64,000 bases of DNA from Megaustenia siamemsis (taxonomy: Eukaryota > Mollusca > Gastropoda > Stylommatophora > Ariophantidae). Location: positions 80,154,465 through 80,218,464 of the forward strand of contig JAVIAB010000124.1 of the NCBI GenBank assembly GCA_032433765.1. The letters are read 5' to 3'. A model generated the notes under the pieces. The model had not been told where the DNA came from. It did not search any database and worked only from the letters and a program-made list of their open reading frames with translations. Shown one piece after another: positions 48,001 through 59,573 of this stretch. A program made the position numbers and the translations under genes. The first letter of the stretch is position 1. The number at the start of each line of letters is the position of its first letter.

Positions 48001-50165
48001 AGCAAACCTTCAAGGGCGCCGTGATACACAGACATCGCTCTAGGGTGATGAACGCTGTGATCCAGCTGGTAACTCGTGAGAAGATGACGTGCAGCCATCC
48101 TGAGGTGATGTACTGAAATCCTATAGGCTCGAACGGTAGGTCGGCCTTAATGAAGATGGGATTCAAGCAGATATTGGTCCAGATAAGAGATGCCACACAA
48201 GAGAGGTCCGAGACGGCCAGTCCTGGTGAGTGAGACAAGAGAAAAACATATCTTCAATGAATTAATAAATACGTCGATAGTAATAAACATCTTTGGTGTA
48301 GGATTAGGGTTAGGGTTAGGGTTAGTGGTTAGGGTTAGTGGTTAGGGTTAGGGTTAGTGGTTAGGGTTAGTGGTTAGGGTTAGGGTTAGTGGTTAGGGTA
48401 AGGGTTAGTGGTTAGGGTTAGTGTTAATGGTAAGTTAGGGTTAGTGGTTAGGGTTAGTGTTAATGGTAAGGGTTAGGGTTAGTGGTTAGGGTTAAGGTTA
48501 GTGGTTAGGGTTAGGGTTAGGGTTAGTGGTAAGGGTTAGGGTTAGTGGTTAGGGTTAGTGTTAATGGTAAGGGTTAGGGTTGGTGGTTAGGGTTAGTGGT
48601 TAGGGTTAGTGGTAAGGGTTAGGGTTAGTGGTAAGGGTCAGGGTTAGTGGTTAGGGTTAGGGTTAGTGGTAAGGGTTAGGGTTAGTGTTAGTGGTAAGGG
48701 TTAGGGTTAGTGGTTAGGGTTAAGGTTAGTGGTTAGGGTTAGGGTTAGTGGTAAGGGTTAGGGTTAGTGGTTAGGGTTAGTGGTAAGGGTTTGTGGTAAG
48801 GGTTAGTGGTTAGTGGTAAGGGTTAGTGTTAGGGTTAGTGGTAGGGTTAGTGTTAGGGTTAGTGTTAGTGTTAGGGTTAGGGTTAGGGGTTTCACTTGTC
48901 AATATGAGAAGCAGGAGATCCCCTTTCCTCCGTTAGTCTCCGCAATACGGTAGACCACTCGTGTAGTTCGCCCTAGCAGGTTATTGGGTTATTTGCGGGT
49001 CATCATCATTGCACTCCGAACATGTCCATAGGTGCTCAGATCCCCTCCTCAGCAATTCCCGCAGTGTCCAGCGACTGACGACTCCAGTTCTATGTTGGTT
49101 GATAAGTCTTCTTACACGCCCACTAAGTTTCTCATTTCTGGCTGTGCCCATCTTAACTCCCATTTCCATCATCCGAAGAAGTGATGTGGATCTGTGTTTG
49201 TCGAAGTCCTGTGCTCTTCCCACATCTCGGAGGGCATTGATAATGTCCGCCCGATCGATTGGTTGCCGGTCCTCAACGACAGTGCAACTAGCCAACCTGT
49301 CCGCTCTTTCATTTCCCCGTATTCCCGCATGTCCAGGGGCATAGATAAAGGTGACTCTACGTATTTTGGATTTCTGCAACAACTCTATCCATTGCATGCG
49401 TACAGAGCCCGCCTCCACTTTTTTTTTAAATCATGCTCATCGAATCACTCAGTATACATGCGTGGGTGTAGTCTTGTGACTCTAACCATGTGAATGCCTT
49501 TGTCACTGCCATCACCTCCATTGTCCTGGCAGGTTTAAGGTACAAGTGACACATTGGAAGGAAATGGCGTATAGAGATGTGACTGGAGATAGAAGTTATT
49601 TCGGGTTTTGATCTTCTTATCTCTATGTATATGTTCAGGTCATTTTAATTTGTGAGTCCCATACGTGTTTAGTTTTTAGAAATAAACTTACTGCCTGGGG
49701 CCTACCACAGTCGATGTTGACAATGATCGTCTTCCACACCCTTACACTCTTGTGCATGACCCACTTCTTTATTTCCGTCCGTCTCTTGAAATTCATGAGC
49801 AAGTGCGACATGGTCAGTGACAAATGTAATAAGTAATGCCCGATTAAAATAATAATGGTTCTATATGCAAAAAAGAAGAGCACAATACAATCTAGCAAAT
49901 TATTTTAGAAACACAAATAATTATGCTACAACATAAATGTAATTAAGAAAGAGGACGTACCTAGGAAACTAACGTTGACTGGATCTTGAAATCCCATCTT
50001 GACAAAACAAATAATATTGATGATGTTGGTGATTGTGCCGAAGACAGCAACCACTTGAAATACAAAAGAGTAGCCGACCCAGTTGAAAATCATTAAAGCT
50101 TCATCATTGACTAGTGTATCCACTGTCCGAGGCAGGTGTGTGCTAACCATGGCAGAGGTCCACAT
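44411..50165 (-). CDS. Class A-like GPCR, candidate chemosensory receptor (gene 2, three exons)
   Basis: Paralogue of the receptor at 14-30 kb, on the same strand. The model joins 50165-49961, 48222-48008 and 45034-44411 (205+215+624 nt, 347 aa plus stop), with the same phases. Visible: TM1 with FGTITNIINIICFVKMG, TM3 ending LERCLCI, TM6 CFVP, TM7 NSAGNIFIYY. As in gene 1, no cysteine is seen at the TM3 start or in extracellular loop 2. Intron 1 (1.7 kb) holds telomere-like repeats and a LINE RNase H remnant; intron 2 (3.0 kb) holds a LINE fragment and a 46-bp array. Two in-frame ATG codons (50165 and 50150) are possible starts; I used the first. No frameshift or stop interrupts it, so it is likely functional. 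Ligand unknown. Confidence 0.86.
45135..46016 (+). mobile_element. Group A LINE, RT C-terminal half
   Basis: Contains NNLRYADDTVLLAEN with YADD at 45221-45232, NYNYLGHAIASDGKC, FLYGAETWTLDKKTEQ, GKRGRGRPRLTW and WRSMVANLRCGEGTQ, then a TGATGATGATGATGATG tail. In-frame TAA codons occur near 45299 and 45722. It lies in intron 2 of receptor gene 2, opposite to the gene. Confidence 0.9.
46017..46644. other. Receptor gene 2 intron 2, unrecognised
   Basis: Nothing identified. Confidence 0.5.
46645..47100. repeat. 46-bp minisatellite (~10 units)
   Basis: Core ATTGGCAACCGTGTGCTAAC, GTCTCCCTAGCGATATGGGC, AGATAC; very uniform. Confidence 0.95.
47101..47555. other. No gene; C-rich run
   Basis: CCCCCCCCCCCTT-type run near 47437-47461. 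The rest is unrecognised. Confidence 0.5.
47556..47700 (+). mobile_element. SINE fragment related to the first family
   Basis: GGAAAGTATGGCGACC, GCGTGATACTGACCACATT and a distant version of the TATTTCCTATAAATGCCACC end. Confidence 0.55.
47701..48007. other. Receptor gene 2 intron 2, start
   Basis: AT-rich, nothing identified. Confidence 0.5.
48008..48222 (-). CDS. Receptor gene 2, coding exon 2
   Basis: 215 nt between acceptor CTCACTCACCAG|GA and donor CCTTGAAG|GTTTGC. It reads LAVSDLSCVASLIWTNIC through to ERCLCITAPLK, covering TM2 and TM3. Length, phase and most residues match exon 2 of gene 1. Confidence 0.85.
48299..48891. repeat. Interstitial telomere-like repeats
   Basis: TTAGGG units mixed with TTAGTGG, TTAGTG and TAAGGG variants for about 590 bp on the plus strand. 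TTAGGG is the usual mollusc telomere unit. Lies in intron 1 of receptor gene 2. Confidence 0.9.
48900..49545 (-). mobile_element. LINE RNase H and C-terminal remnant (I/Nimb-like)
   Basis: The minus strand encodes RTMEVMAVTKAF and ILSDSMSMI (catalytic Glu and Asp of RNase H), then, after an A-run that shifts the frame near 49425, YAPGHAGIRGNERADRLAS (last catalytic Asp), and a C-terminal segment with HLWTCSEC. RNase H of this type occurs in I-clade LINEs, including Nimb elements; the planorbid nimbus element is one possible relative. A second, split copy is at 1-1320. Confidence 0.8.
48981..49418 (-). pseudogene. LINE RNase H ORF fragment
   Basis: 145 codons, open from MEAGSVRMQWIELLQK to ECNDDDPQITQ. 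The domain would remove RNA from the RNA-DNA hybrid. The N-terminal part of the domain lies upstream in another frame, so it is not a working gene. Confidence 0.8.
49546..49958. other. Receptor gene 2 intron 1, unrecognised
   Basis: Nothing identified. Confidence 0.5.
49961..50165 (-). CDS. Receptor gene 2, coding exon 1
   Basis: 68 codons plus one base, starting MWTSAMVSTHLPRTVDTL and ending PVNVSFL with a split Gly codon. The donor is TCCTAG|GTACGTCC, with GT at 49960-49959. The stretch FNWVGYS is shared with gene 1 just before TM1, whereas the first residues differ, as expected for a receptor N-terminus. Confidence 0.84.
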
Positions 50166-50698
50166 TGATCACAGACACCACCAGCACAGTGTTTTGTCTC
50201 AGATTTGTGAATAAACGGTAACAAAACTTAAACTATACATTAATAACATGATTACAATTTATAATCGTAGATACCCTCACGTCAAACAATCAATTTATGT
50301 GAAAGTCATTGAGTTATTGCTGATGAACTTGTTTTAAGAAATAGTTTCTGGTCGAGCTGGTGATCGCCCTTTAAAGTGATGGCATTGAAGGGCAGCCCAC
50401 TCGGGGAGACATGATGGTCATCTTTACAACACGCTGCAAGGATAAGTACATGTCATTTCCAGTTATGATATATCAATTCCATGAAATGTTAGTAGGTCAT
50501 AAATAATGGTTTAAAAATAGTTATTGAAAGAGGGAATGGTAGCAAATTCCAACTGTGATGTTAGTAACGTGTGGACACTGTTCTTGACTTCACTCATATC
50601 TGTAGAGTTGAAACTAACTAATTATTTTGTAAAACCTAAAAGTCTTCAATTCAAAGACAGAAAACAATATGTAGAAAAGAGAACATTTCAATGAAACT
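50166..50698. other. Upstream region of receptor gene 2
   Basis: Should contain the promoter or a 5' untranslated exon; I cannot place either. Confidence 0.4.
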
Positions 50699-50699
50699 A

Positions 50700-50880
50700 C
50701 ACCTTCCGTCAATTTCAAACGTATGGCCGCGTCCCTTCTTCGGAAACTCTTGATACGAAGTCGAGAGGGGGGACAGTTCGACTGGGTAAAGCACTATCTC
50801 CATATTCCGTGCCCAGGCTGTGTTGGCATAGTGAAATGAGGAAGAGTCAACGTGCTAAGACCCTAACAATGGTGTCAATG
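50700..50880 (+). mobile_element. Group C LINE, 5' leader fragment
   Basis: GAAGTCGAGAGGGGG, GACTGGGTAAAGCACTATCT and AGTGAAATGAGGAAGA match the reverse complement of 60700-60840. Confidence 0.7.
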
Positions 50881-51077
50881 CTCACAAGAGCTGTTCCATA
50901 AGAAACCCCATAACAAACCTTTGTAGTTGTCAGGGCTTGATTGGGACAAGTGAGACTAACAGGAAATCACGAGGATTCGTTAGACCAACCTTTAACATAC
51001 CCTTGGTGGAACATTAAATCATCATCGGGTCGCATGTGCTTTACAGAAAGTTGCATTCAACCACAGCCCGTGTGAAA

Positions 51078-51078
<1 letters not shown>
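50881..51078. other. No recognised feature
   Basis: Nothing identified. Confidence 0.5.

Positions 51079-51143
<65 letters not shown>
51079..51143. repeat. (CT)n microsatellite
   Basis: About 31 CT units, uninterrupted. Confidence 0.97.
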
Positions 51144-51144
<1 letters not shown>

Positions 51145-51589
51145 GCCAGATCTCCCATTTCTTCTGATATGTTTCTCTTTGATATCTTGAAATCACCTTC
51201 TTCTTTGTCTGCGCCTGATGGGTCGTCCAGGAACCATACCTTCCATTAATGGTATTTCCAGCTATCTATGTCCATATTATTTTAATTTTAATTTTACTAC
51301 TTTGAAGGTAATATGTTACATGTTCTTCATGGCGTTCAACTATCAAACATCAGACCAACTACCAAAATGTGATGGTACTATACTTTCAGAACTTTATTGC
51401 AGTTATATATGAGGTTTGCTAAATGGGACAGAAGAAACTGAAATGATCAGAGAGAGAAATAGCAGACAGTCTCTGTGGATTTCTTGGCAGGAAGTAAACA
51501 GCAGAATCGATCAAAAGCTACAGAGATTGAAAGTTGTGGAGAAATGTGATCACCACCTGCAGCAGGTACGGTATGTACAGATGATGATG
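51144..51589. other. No firm feature
   Basis: Possibly a decayed group A LINE end near 51430-51580 (phrases like ERNSRQSLWISWQ and a following ATGATGATG), but weak. Confidence 0.3.
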
Positions 51590-52015
51590 AAGAGAATGTT
51601 TATGGTAATGATAATTATGATGGTGATAGTAATGATTATATGATTATGGTGATAGTAACGATTATATGACTTTAGTCATGGTGATAGTAATGATTATATG
51701 ATTATGGTGATAGTAACGATTATATGACTTTAGTCATGGTGATAGTAACGATTATATGATTATGGTGATAGTAACGATTATATGACTATTGTGAAAGTAA
51801 TGATTATATGACTATGGTGATGGTGATGATGCAGATGATTATAATGTTAAGGAATGCGATGATAATGATGATGGTGATTATAATATGATTATGGTGATGG
51901 TGATGATGAAGTTGTTGATGATTGTAATTATTGTAACGATGAAGATGGTGATGACGATAATAATAGCGACGATAATGATGATGACAGTGATGATGACGAT
52001 GGCTGGGGTGATGAT
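51590..52015. repeat. Imperfect GAT/ATG-rich repeat
   Basis: Units such as GGTGATAGTAACGATTATAT recur at 51630-51800, then simple GATGAT runs to about 52015. Confidence 0.85.
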
Positions 52016-52755
52016 GATATTTTACATAACAACATAAAATAAGACTATGAAACGAAAAAGGATATGTACTTTAACAAATAATGCTATAGGGTTGTCCGAG
52101 ATTATACTTCACTCTCTTAGGCCATATCATTTGAAGATGAGGATTAGATGCTGTGCACATTCTCCCATTAACGTTCAGTTACGTAATTTCAGAATGCCAC
52201 CATTCAGTCGATCCAGCTGACAGAAGAATGGCTACTTGGCTCGCTCTGCTAGCAAATTTATTAAGATCAAGACATTTTTAGATAAAACGAGTTTTGACTA
52301 TTCTAAAATTTCTGGGTTACTCTAAAGTTTGAACCAAAATACCTAATCACAGTTCGTTCCTTTACTTTCTCCTTCTTCTATCCTTCCTCTATTGCCGTTG
52401 GCGTCGAGATGAGATACAATCTGCGATTCTTTGCTCTTCTGTTGGCCTCTTCTTGTGTTATCCCTCCTGGTGATTCTAGTATTCCCTTTATTGCAATTTT
52501 ATTTACGTTATGTCTGTATGATCGCGATTGATTCTCCATTATTTAGGCTCTGAGCACTGTTGTGTGCTAAAGTATTCCTTTACTGATCTACCGAAATGCT
52601 CGCTGCTGATATTATGGGATCAGTTTAATCAAATGGTAAGTAATTAACACGTTCCCAGAATGTAGACTATTTCAGTCATAATGTCAGCTTCGTGCTCGTC
52701 TGTTAAGTAAAATAAAGATGCTTACTAATCCCCCCTCCCCTGGTCCCCCCATCCA
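52016..52755. other. No recognised feature
   Basis: Nothing identified. Confidence 0.5.
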
Positions 52756-52759
52756 GACT

Positions 52760-54585
52760 ATTCATCACATTGATGGACCGCATCTGCAAACTGACAAGTC
52801 CTCTCGAAGGGACGAAATCAATGAACTCTTGTTAGCAATAGACCAAGCATTGATACTCACGAAAATAGAAGACATGCATGAACACATGCAAGAACACCTA
52901 GGCAGACTTAACAGGGTCAGGAAACAACATGATCTGAAAATAAACATGAACAATACAGAAGAAATGACGATATCAAAAGAAACACAAGACACTAACATAA
53001 CGATAAATGGCGATATCCTAAAACAATTGAAGGAATTCAAATACTTAGGCAGCACCATGACATATAACAACATGCAAACAACAGAAACAGACTCGAGATG
53101 TAATAAAACTTGTCAAATTATCGTGCAGATCACATCACTGCTATTGAATAAAGGAACACCACTAGAAGCAACGCTAGCTATCTATAAGGTCATCTTTATC
53201 CCATTGTTGTAGCTACATGGACCTTAAACTCAAGAATTAGAAAAATAACCCCCACAGAAATTAAGTGTGTCAGACGCATGCCAGACAACAGACTGAGAGG
53301 TATGATCAGAAATGAAGAATTACGAAAAGGACTTGGAACATAACCAGTTTTTGAATACATGAAGCGAAACAGATCAAGTGGTTCGGGCCTGTGGGGATAC
53401 ACATCGAACTAAGTCAAACACAAGGAGTCACCAACAAACGAGAACACCAGACCAAGAGATCGACCAAGAGAATAGTGGATACACGGAATACACATCGAAC
53501 TAAGTCAAACACAAGGAGCCACCAACAAACGAGAACACCAGACCAAGAGATCGACCAAGAGAATAGTGGATACACGGAATACACATCGAACTAAGTCAAA
53601 CACAAGGAGTCACCAACAAACGAGAACACCAGACCAAGAGATCGACCAAGAGAATAGTGGATACACGGAATACACATCGAACTAAGTCAAACACAAGGAG
53701 TCACCAACAAACGAGAACACCAGACCAAGAGATCGACCAAGAGAATAGTGGATACACGGGATACACATCGAACTAAGTCAAACACAAGGAGCCACCAATA
53801 AACGAGAACACCAGACCAAGAGATCGACCAAGAGAATAGTGGATACACGGAATACACATCGAACTAAGTCAAACACAAGGAGCCACCAACAAACGAGAAC
53901 ACCAGACCAAGAGATCGACCAAGAGAATAGTGGATACACGGAATACACATCGAACTAAGTCAAACACAAGGAGCCACCAACAAACGAGAACACCAGACCA
54001 AGAGATCGACCAAGAGAATAGTGGATACACGGGATACACATCGAACTAAGTCAAACACAAGGAGCCACCAACAAACGAGAACACCAGACCAAGAGATCGA
54101 CCAAGAGAATTGTGGATACACGGAATACACATCGAACTAAGCCAAATACAAGGAGTCACCAACACACCAGACCAAGAGATCGACCAAGAGAATAGTGGAT
54201 ACACGGGATACACATCGAACTAAGTCAAACACAAGGAGTCACCAACAAACGAGAACACCAGACCAAGAGATCGACCAAGAGAATTGTGGATACACGGAAT
54301 ACACATCGAACTAAGCCAAATACAAGGAGTCACCAACACACCAGACCAAGAGATCGACCAAGAGAATAGTGGATACACGGAATACACATCGAACTAAGCC
54401 AAAGCAACGAGTCACCAACAAACGATAAAAGAACACCAGACCAAGAGATCGACCAAGAGAATGGTGGATACACGGAATACAAGAAACACTCGGAGGTTTA
54501 ACAGCAGACGAGGTCAATGTAAAGGTATATATGGCCTCTGGTGTCTTGGCAAACGGTTGATAGCAAGCAATCATGATAAGTCAGT
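52760..54585 (+). mobile_element. LINE RT C-terminal region with internal 91-bp expansion
   Basis: Encodes EFKYLGSTMTYNN and LEATLAIYKVIFIPLL (typical YLGS and post-RT regions of a LINE). Beyond a stop at ~53212 it is frame-broken but still shows KWFGHV-like sequence near 53380. After a tandem array, the LINE resumes near 54460 with PREWWIHGIQETLGGLTADE. Group not assigned. Confidence 0.75.
53395..54480. repeat. 91-bp minisatellite derived from LINE coding sequence (~12 units)
   Basis: Core ACATCGAACTAAGTCAAACA, CCAGACCAAGAGATCGACCA and AGAGAATAGTGGATACACGG. Two units lack an internal GAGAACA-type piece. One frame reads NTRPRDRPREWWIHGI, the conserved GRPR...W region of LINE C-termini. Confidence 0.93.
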
Positions 54586-54599
54586 AGTTGAGCAAATAT

Positions 54600-55030
54600 G
54601 TTAGTGTCTTATGCTGCATTGCTGAACAGCTTCTCTCATGGCTTTATCTGCCAATACTGGATAGTCGAATCCACCCACAGAACGAACAAGATGTATTCGC
54701 GGCGTCTGGCCTCGGTCTCCTTTCTACTTCGCCTTTTGTCTTCTACATTTGATATCAACACTGCCTATAAAGTTGCTGTGCTAATTTTTTTCTCTCCATG
54801 TGCTACGATGTGCAGCCATATTTTCCCAATTTCTTTCATTGACAGAGAATTCACCAAAGGAAGTCCTGCAAACATCCTTGTATCTCAGCACTGATCTGCC
54901 CTTCGTTCTCTTTAATTCATTAAGTTCGCAATACAATTTCTGTTTGGGAATACTATTATTTACCACTCTTCTTACATTCCTCAGCCACGTTAGTTTAAGA
55001 ATTATGTTTGTTTGTTATGCCTCGACCAAT
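54600..55030 (-). mobile_element. Group C LINE, 3' coding fragment
   Basis: The minus strand reads NSIPKQKLYCELNELKRTKG, RYKDVCRTSFGEFSV and NWENMAAHRSTWREK, matching the C-terminal region of the LINE at 58.2-59.6 kb. Confidence 0.8.
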
Positions 55031-55255
55031 AGTGTAGAGATAATACTTTGCCCAAAACCCACTACCTTCACCCCAGCTCCTCTTTGAAGTGTTCTGAAAG
55101 AGGGACGAGGTCCTTACGTTGGAACAAATGTTTAGTCGCAGGATATGCCAGAAGATGGTTAATACACCACCGACTGCCTTAGAGTCAATCCGTTCGGATT
55201 TTATGTGTATTTACTCCCATAGCCTTCGAAGAAGGCAGTGAGCGAACTGAGCAAG
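55031..55255 (-). mobile_element. Group C LINE, 5' leader joined to the 3' fragment
   Basis: Matches 60720-60945 (GATAATACTTTGCCCA..., GACTGCCTTAGAGTC, ACTCCCATAGCCTTCGA). It abuts the 3' coding fragment directly, so most of the element is missing between them. Confidence 0.75.
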
Positions 55256-56039
55256 AAAGCCGCTGTTGGAAATAGGCGTTTGCCAGTGCAACAATGAAAA
55301 CAACGACCTATCACTGATAGGTAAATTCCAATTGAAAAAAAAATACAAATATCCACTTAACAAAGGAAATGTCACCGCCCACCAGCCTCTTAGAAGTGAA
55401 ACAAACACAGCAGGAATGTGCAGGAGCAATAGAAGAGCAAGAAACAGCGAACATTATTTACCCTCGACCTCGAAAGGCAAATGAGGAAGGAAAGAAAGAA
55501 AGAAAGAAGAACGGCAGAAAGAAGGAAGAAAAGGAAGAAAGAAAGACAGAAAGAAAGAATACTCGTCCATGCATGCCATTAAAGAAAATAATATCTAAAC
55601 GTGAACTATTAGCGTAACAATTGTTCTCTCTTATTTTGTTGGGTGTTGTGGGCGATGTTTAGAATGTTTCGTATGAGACCTAAAAATGGAGGTCTTATGA
55701 GCAGCAGGTGATCGTGGCAACTATCCTTTCCTACCTTCATTACAAAGAGAATGTGTTTTAATCTACATAATCCAACTCGTTTCATTATAACAAAATAGTA
55801 ATAGAGTTATTGCATGCGTTCGGAGACTCGTTCTTTGCTACAAATTTGTCACAACGCTTCTTTACTATTCTTGTTTATTATATTAATTATGTGTATGTGT
55901 CTGTTTGTTATTAATATTATATTAATTATTTATACGTGTCTGTTTGTTATTAATATGTTATTCTTTTATACACAAAAAATAACTATCTTTACGACACATA
56001 GTACCATTGCTGGTGTATGTCGGGGGGCAACGATAGAAC
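55256..56039. other. No gene; purine-rich stretch
   Basis: GAAA/GAAG-rich at 55480-55560. The rest is unrecognised. Confidence 0.5.
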
Positions 56040-56216
56040 CAGAGGGATAAAGGCCGCTTGGTCAAGCAGTCGCCACGACGTGTAAAACTCGGGATTTTTA
56101 TTTCACCCCCGATAGAAAAAATACTTCTGTCTACGGCGGGCTTCGAACACCGTACGCCGGCTTTTCAGCCAACGGAGCAGTGGGTTTAGCCACACGGCCA
56201 CGTGCACCTCTTTTGT
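56040..56216 (-). mobile_element. tRNA-Ser-like SINE or tRNA pseudogene
   Basis: The minus strand reads GTGGCCGTGTGGCTAA (A box), a long variable-arm-like region, and GGTGTTCGAAGCC (B box), like a type II tRNA. The B box is imperfect and no acceptor stem closes cleanly. Confidence 0.45.
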
Positions 56217-57136
56217 TACAGAGTTATAATGTTATAACTTAAAGAATAATTTCAAATATCTGAGCATGTCTATATAAGCAGGTCAGATATGTGAAAGTTC
56301 TAAAATGTTTGTATAAAATATGTCATGACATACAATTACAAACTTTTACAAAAATAATATCCACAATACATTTCGTTTGTGTTATAAAGTATCACTCTTA
56401 AGAAACGGTCAGTATTATAAATTATAAATGGTTATTTGGTAAATTGTGAGTTATCAGATAACTACTTTGATTAATGCGGTCTGAACAGCCGGTATATAGT
56501 GTCAGGTGTGAATGTTTTGTCCAGTAAACTATGAAAACTAAGAGAAACACCCACATCATATTTGTATTATTGTACATTGACACACTTTGACGATATATAA
56601 GTACGTTAGAGTCCTCAGGGCAGTTGCGGTAATCTTAGCTCACACTTCCCAGTACTACGTCAAGATAGCTTTCTTTTATTTCACAAAGTTAAAATATTGG
56701 TGCCAGCTATTGTTTAATTACCTTATATTTTTTTCTAAAGACATCATGTCACGCGAGGTACATGGGACATCTCTCAACAGACGTAATAACAGTAATTAGA
56801 AACACCGCGTTGTGTTGTCATTATAATACTCGGTAGTCGTACACTGAATAGAAAGAATAGTACATACCGATACTACATGTAATTAGCCATCTAATAATTG
56901 TATGGGCATGAATTAAAATAAATACACGGTGTCAAAGTAAGTTAAATTAACTTGATAAGAATGAGTTCACCTGAGCTATTATCGAGCATGGAATTATGTG
57001 GCCAAGTGTAATAAACCGGTCGTTTGTCAATCTGCAGCTTGTTGGTCTGATTACCAATAGTCACGAACTTATTGTATTAGTCGAGACTGAAATCAAATAA
57101 CCCATTTCGCGTAATGTTTGCACTTAAAAAAAAATT
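56217..57136. other. No recognised feature
   Basis: AT-rich; nothing identified. Confidence 0.5.
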
Positions 57137-57380
57137 AAAGTACCCTCGTCACGCCAAGTGGCGTATAGGGAATATGGTGTTAGTGACCATAAATTTTACA
57201 GACCTTCGGCACATGATTTTTTTGTGTAATGTGGTCGGTATTACGCCCGTGCCGCTTTACTTTCCCAGAAAAAAATCCGGTGCCCATTAAAGGTTGGGTG
57301 AACCTGGAAGCCGTCGGTTGAGATCGAGCCCTACCTCTTGTCCTTTGTAGTCCAGTTCACTAACCACATCGCGGCTCCGA
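57137..57380 (-). mobile_element. tRNA-derived SINE, copy 4
   Basis: Full body of the first family on the minus strand (GGCGTATAGGGAATATGGTG, GCCGCTTTACTTTCCCAG, GAACCTGGAAGCCGTCGG). Confidence 0.87.
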
Positions 57381-57892
57381 TGTCTGCACTTGGCACGTAA
57401 TAATTATATACTTCTGATCCATCAGTAAGACTCCAGGTTCTGTACATCGAATAATGTCGGATTATATTTAATTTTAAAGTAAAACTGTTTTGTTACTGAT
57501 TTGGTTACCGAAGATTTGTATCATTGAAATGTACTGAAAGCAGTTTCAAAAGCTTCTACGCCACACACTGTTAATGTATACCGATTAATAATTTTGAGTT
57601 TCTTTGCTATAGTTATCGTTTTAGAAGACATGTCAAGCTTAGTTCTGTCGATTGTTCTAGTGATAGTGTTAGTGAACAAGGTAAAACAGGAGAGCAAGTC
57701 ATAGTTTCATTTAACGAAGTAGCAGTTTTAGGGGGGGGGGGGGGAATCGTAATATGTAAATAAATTGTTCATTTTATTGTAATGTGATACATACATCATT
57801 TTGTAGTTTAGCTTACAAGCTCTGTTCTCATAATGCTGCTTTACAATATACAATACTCCTAGGTCCTCGAATATAGTCTTTTTCATTATACA
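57381..57892. other. No gene; G run
   Basis: A run of about 14 G near 57731. The rest is unrecognised. Confidence 0.5.
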
Positions 57893-58072
57893 AACATCTC
57901 AATAAAACAATGAAATAAACATCTCAATAAAGCAATGAAATAAACATCTCAATAAAGCAATGAAATAAACATCTCAATAAAGCAATGAAATAAACATCTC
58001 AATAAAGCAATGAAATAAACATCTCAATAAAATTATATAACAAACATCTCAATACAATTATAAAACAAACAT
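57893..58072. repeat. 25-bp minisatellite (~7 units)
   Basis: Core AATAAACATCTCAATAAAGC plus AATGA, decaying rightwards. Confidence 0.9.
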
Positions 58073-58096
58073 CTAAAGGTATAAAATTATTGGAGT

Positions 58097-58122
58097 ATAT
58101 ATATATATATATATATATATAT
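58097..58122. repeat. (TA)n microsatellite
   Basis: About 13 TA units directly downstream of the group C LINE 3' end. Confidence 0.93.
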
Positions 58123-58157
58123 GGCCCTTTTCGTCTTGTCAGACGGTCTAGTGGAGG

Positions 58158-59573
58158 CTATTGCGTATTTTTTTGAGGTATTGTTTTTGCCGAACAGCTT
58201 CTCTCGTGGCTAATTCTACCAATGTTTGACAAACACACGCGGTCACATAATGAACAGGTCAGGCTCGCTGGTCCACAGGGTTTACCATCCTTTTTCATGA
58301 GTCTCTTCTCTTCTAAGTCCTGTCTTAGAACAGTCTCAAATGTTGTTATACCGTTCCTTATACGTGCTCTCCATGATGTGCGATCACTTGCCAGATGTTG
58401 CCAGTCGTTTTCACAGATGGCGAAGTCTTTCAGAGATGATTTGCAGATATCTCTATATCGTAGTTTAGGTCTGCCGATTTGTCGTTTTCCGTGTTTTAGC
58501 TCGCCATATAGTATTTGCCTAGGAATGCGTTTTTCTTCCATCCGTTGGACATGCCCCAGCCATCTTAGCCTTCGACTTCTGAGCATCGACATGATTGTTA
58601 GGGTCTTAGCACGTTGCAGGACAGTTAAGTTGGTTATTTTGTCCTGCCATTTGATGTGCATTATTTTGCGGAGACATCGCATGTGGAAGACATTTAGTCT
58701 TTTTTCCTGGTTTGAGTATGTTGTCCAGGTTTCGGATCCATATAGTAGTGTGCTAAGCACACAAGTTTGATATATTAAGAGTTTAGTCTTTTGAGTTAGT
58801 TTCGTGTTGTTCCATGCCCTTTTTGTGAGTTTGCCGACGGTCGTAGCTGCCTTACCAATTCGACAGTTTATTTCTTCATCAAGAGAGATGGTTTGCGTAA
58901 CTGTGGATCCAAGATATGTAAATTTCTGTACTGATTCTAGTGGGCAGTCTTTTAGAGTAATAGATATAGGTTTGAAGTCACCTTGATTTAGTATTACTGT
59001 CTTCTGAACATTAATTGACAGTGAAAAAAGGTCGCATGCTTTATCCAGGTTGTTGATCAGCGACTGTAGGGTGGCCTCACTATGAGCGACTAGGGCTGCA
59101 TCGTCAGCAAATAAAAATTCTTTAAGTAGGGCAACATTTGTTTTGGTTTTTGCTCTTAGTCGTGCTAGGTTGAACAGTGAGCCATCTGGTCTAGTGCGAA
59201 TGTAAATATCTCCTGAGCTGTTTTCGAAGGTGTAATTTAGGAGGGCAGCAAAAAATATACCAAAAAGGGTGGGGGCGAGGACACATCCCTGTTTCACTCC
59301 TTTGTTGACTTTGAAATTCTCTGATGGACTCCCATCAAAATGGACTTTGCCATTCATGTCTTCATGGAAGGAAATTATCAGCCTAAGTAATTTAGGAGGG
59401 CAGCCTATGCCTTCTAACACCTTGTAGAGACCATCTCTGTTTACTGTGTCGAATGCCTTTGTGAGATCCACAAAGGCAATATAGAGCGGCATATTTTGTT
59501 CCCGACATTTTTCCTGCAGTTGTCTAAGAGTGAAGATCATATCTATGGTTGATCTCCGGGTCTGAAACCGCAT
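58158..59573 (-). pseudogene. Group C LINE ORF, RT and C-terminal zinc finger
   Basis: 471 codons. RT motifs: FVDLTKAFDTVNRDGL, VKQGCVLAPTLFGIFF and FADDAALVAHSE with FADD at 59111-59100. Then YLGSTVTQTISLDEEI, YGSETWTTYSNQEKRL, WLGHVQRMEEKRIPRQ and the Cys/His finger at the end. Together with the preceding segment it would be one protein, but the shift between them and the endonuclease deletion make it non-functional. Confidence 0.9.

Noticed and set aside
55369..55617. Lys/Glu-rich ORF
   Set aside because: Comes from a GAAA/GAAG-rich low-complexity tract.
56040..56216. Functional tRNA-Ser gene
   Set aside because: B box is imperfect and the acceptor stem does not close; more like a SINE or pseudogene.
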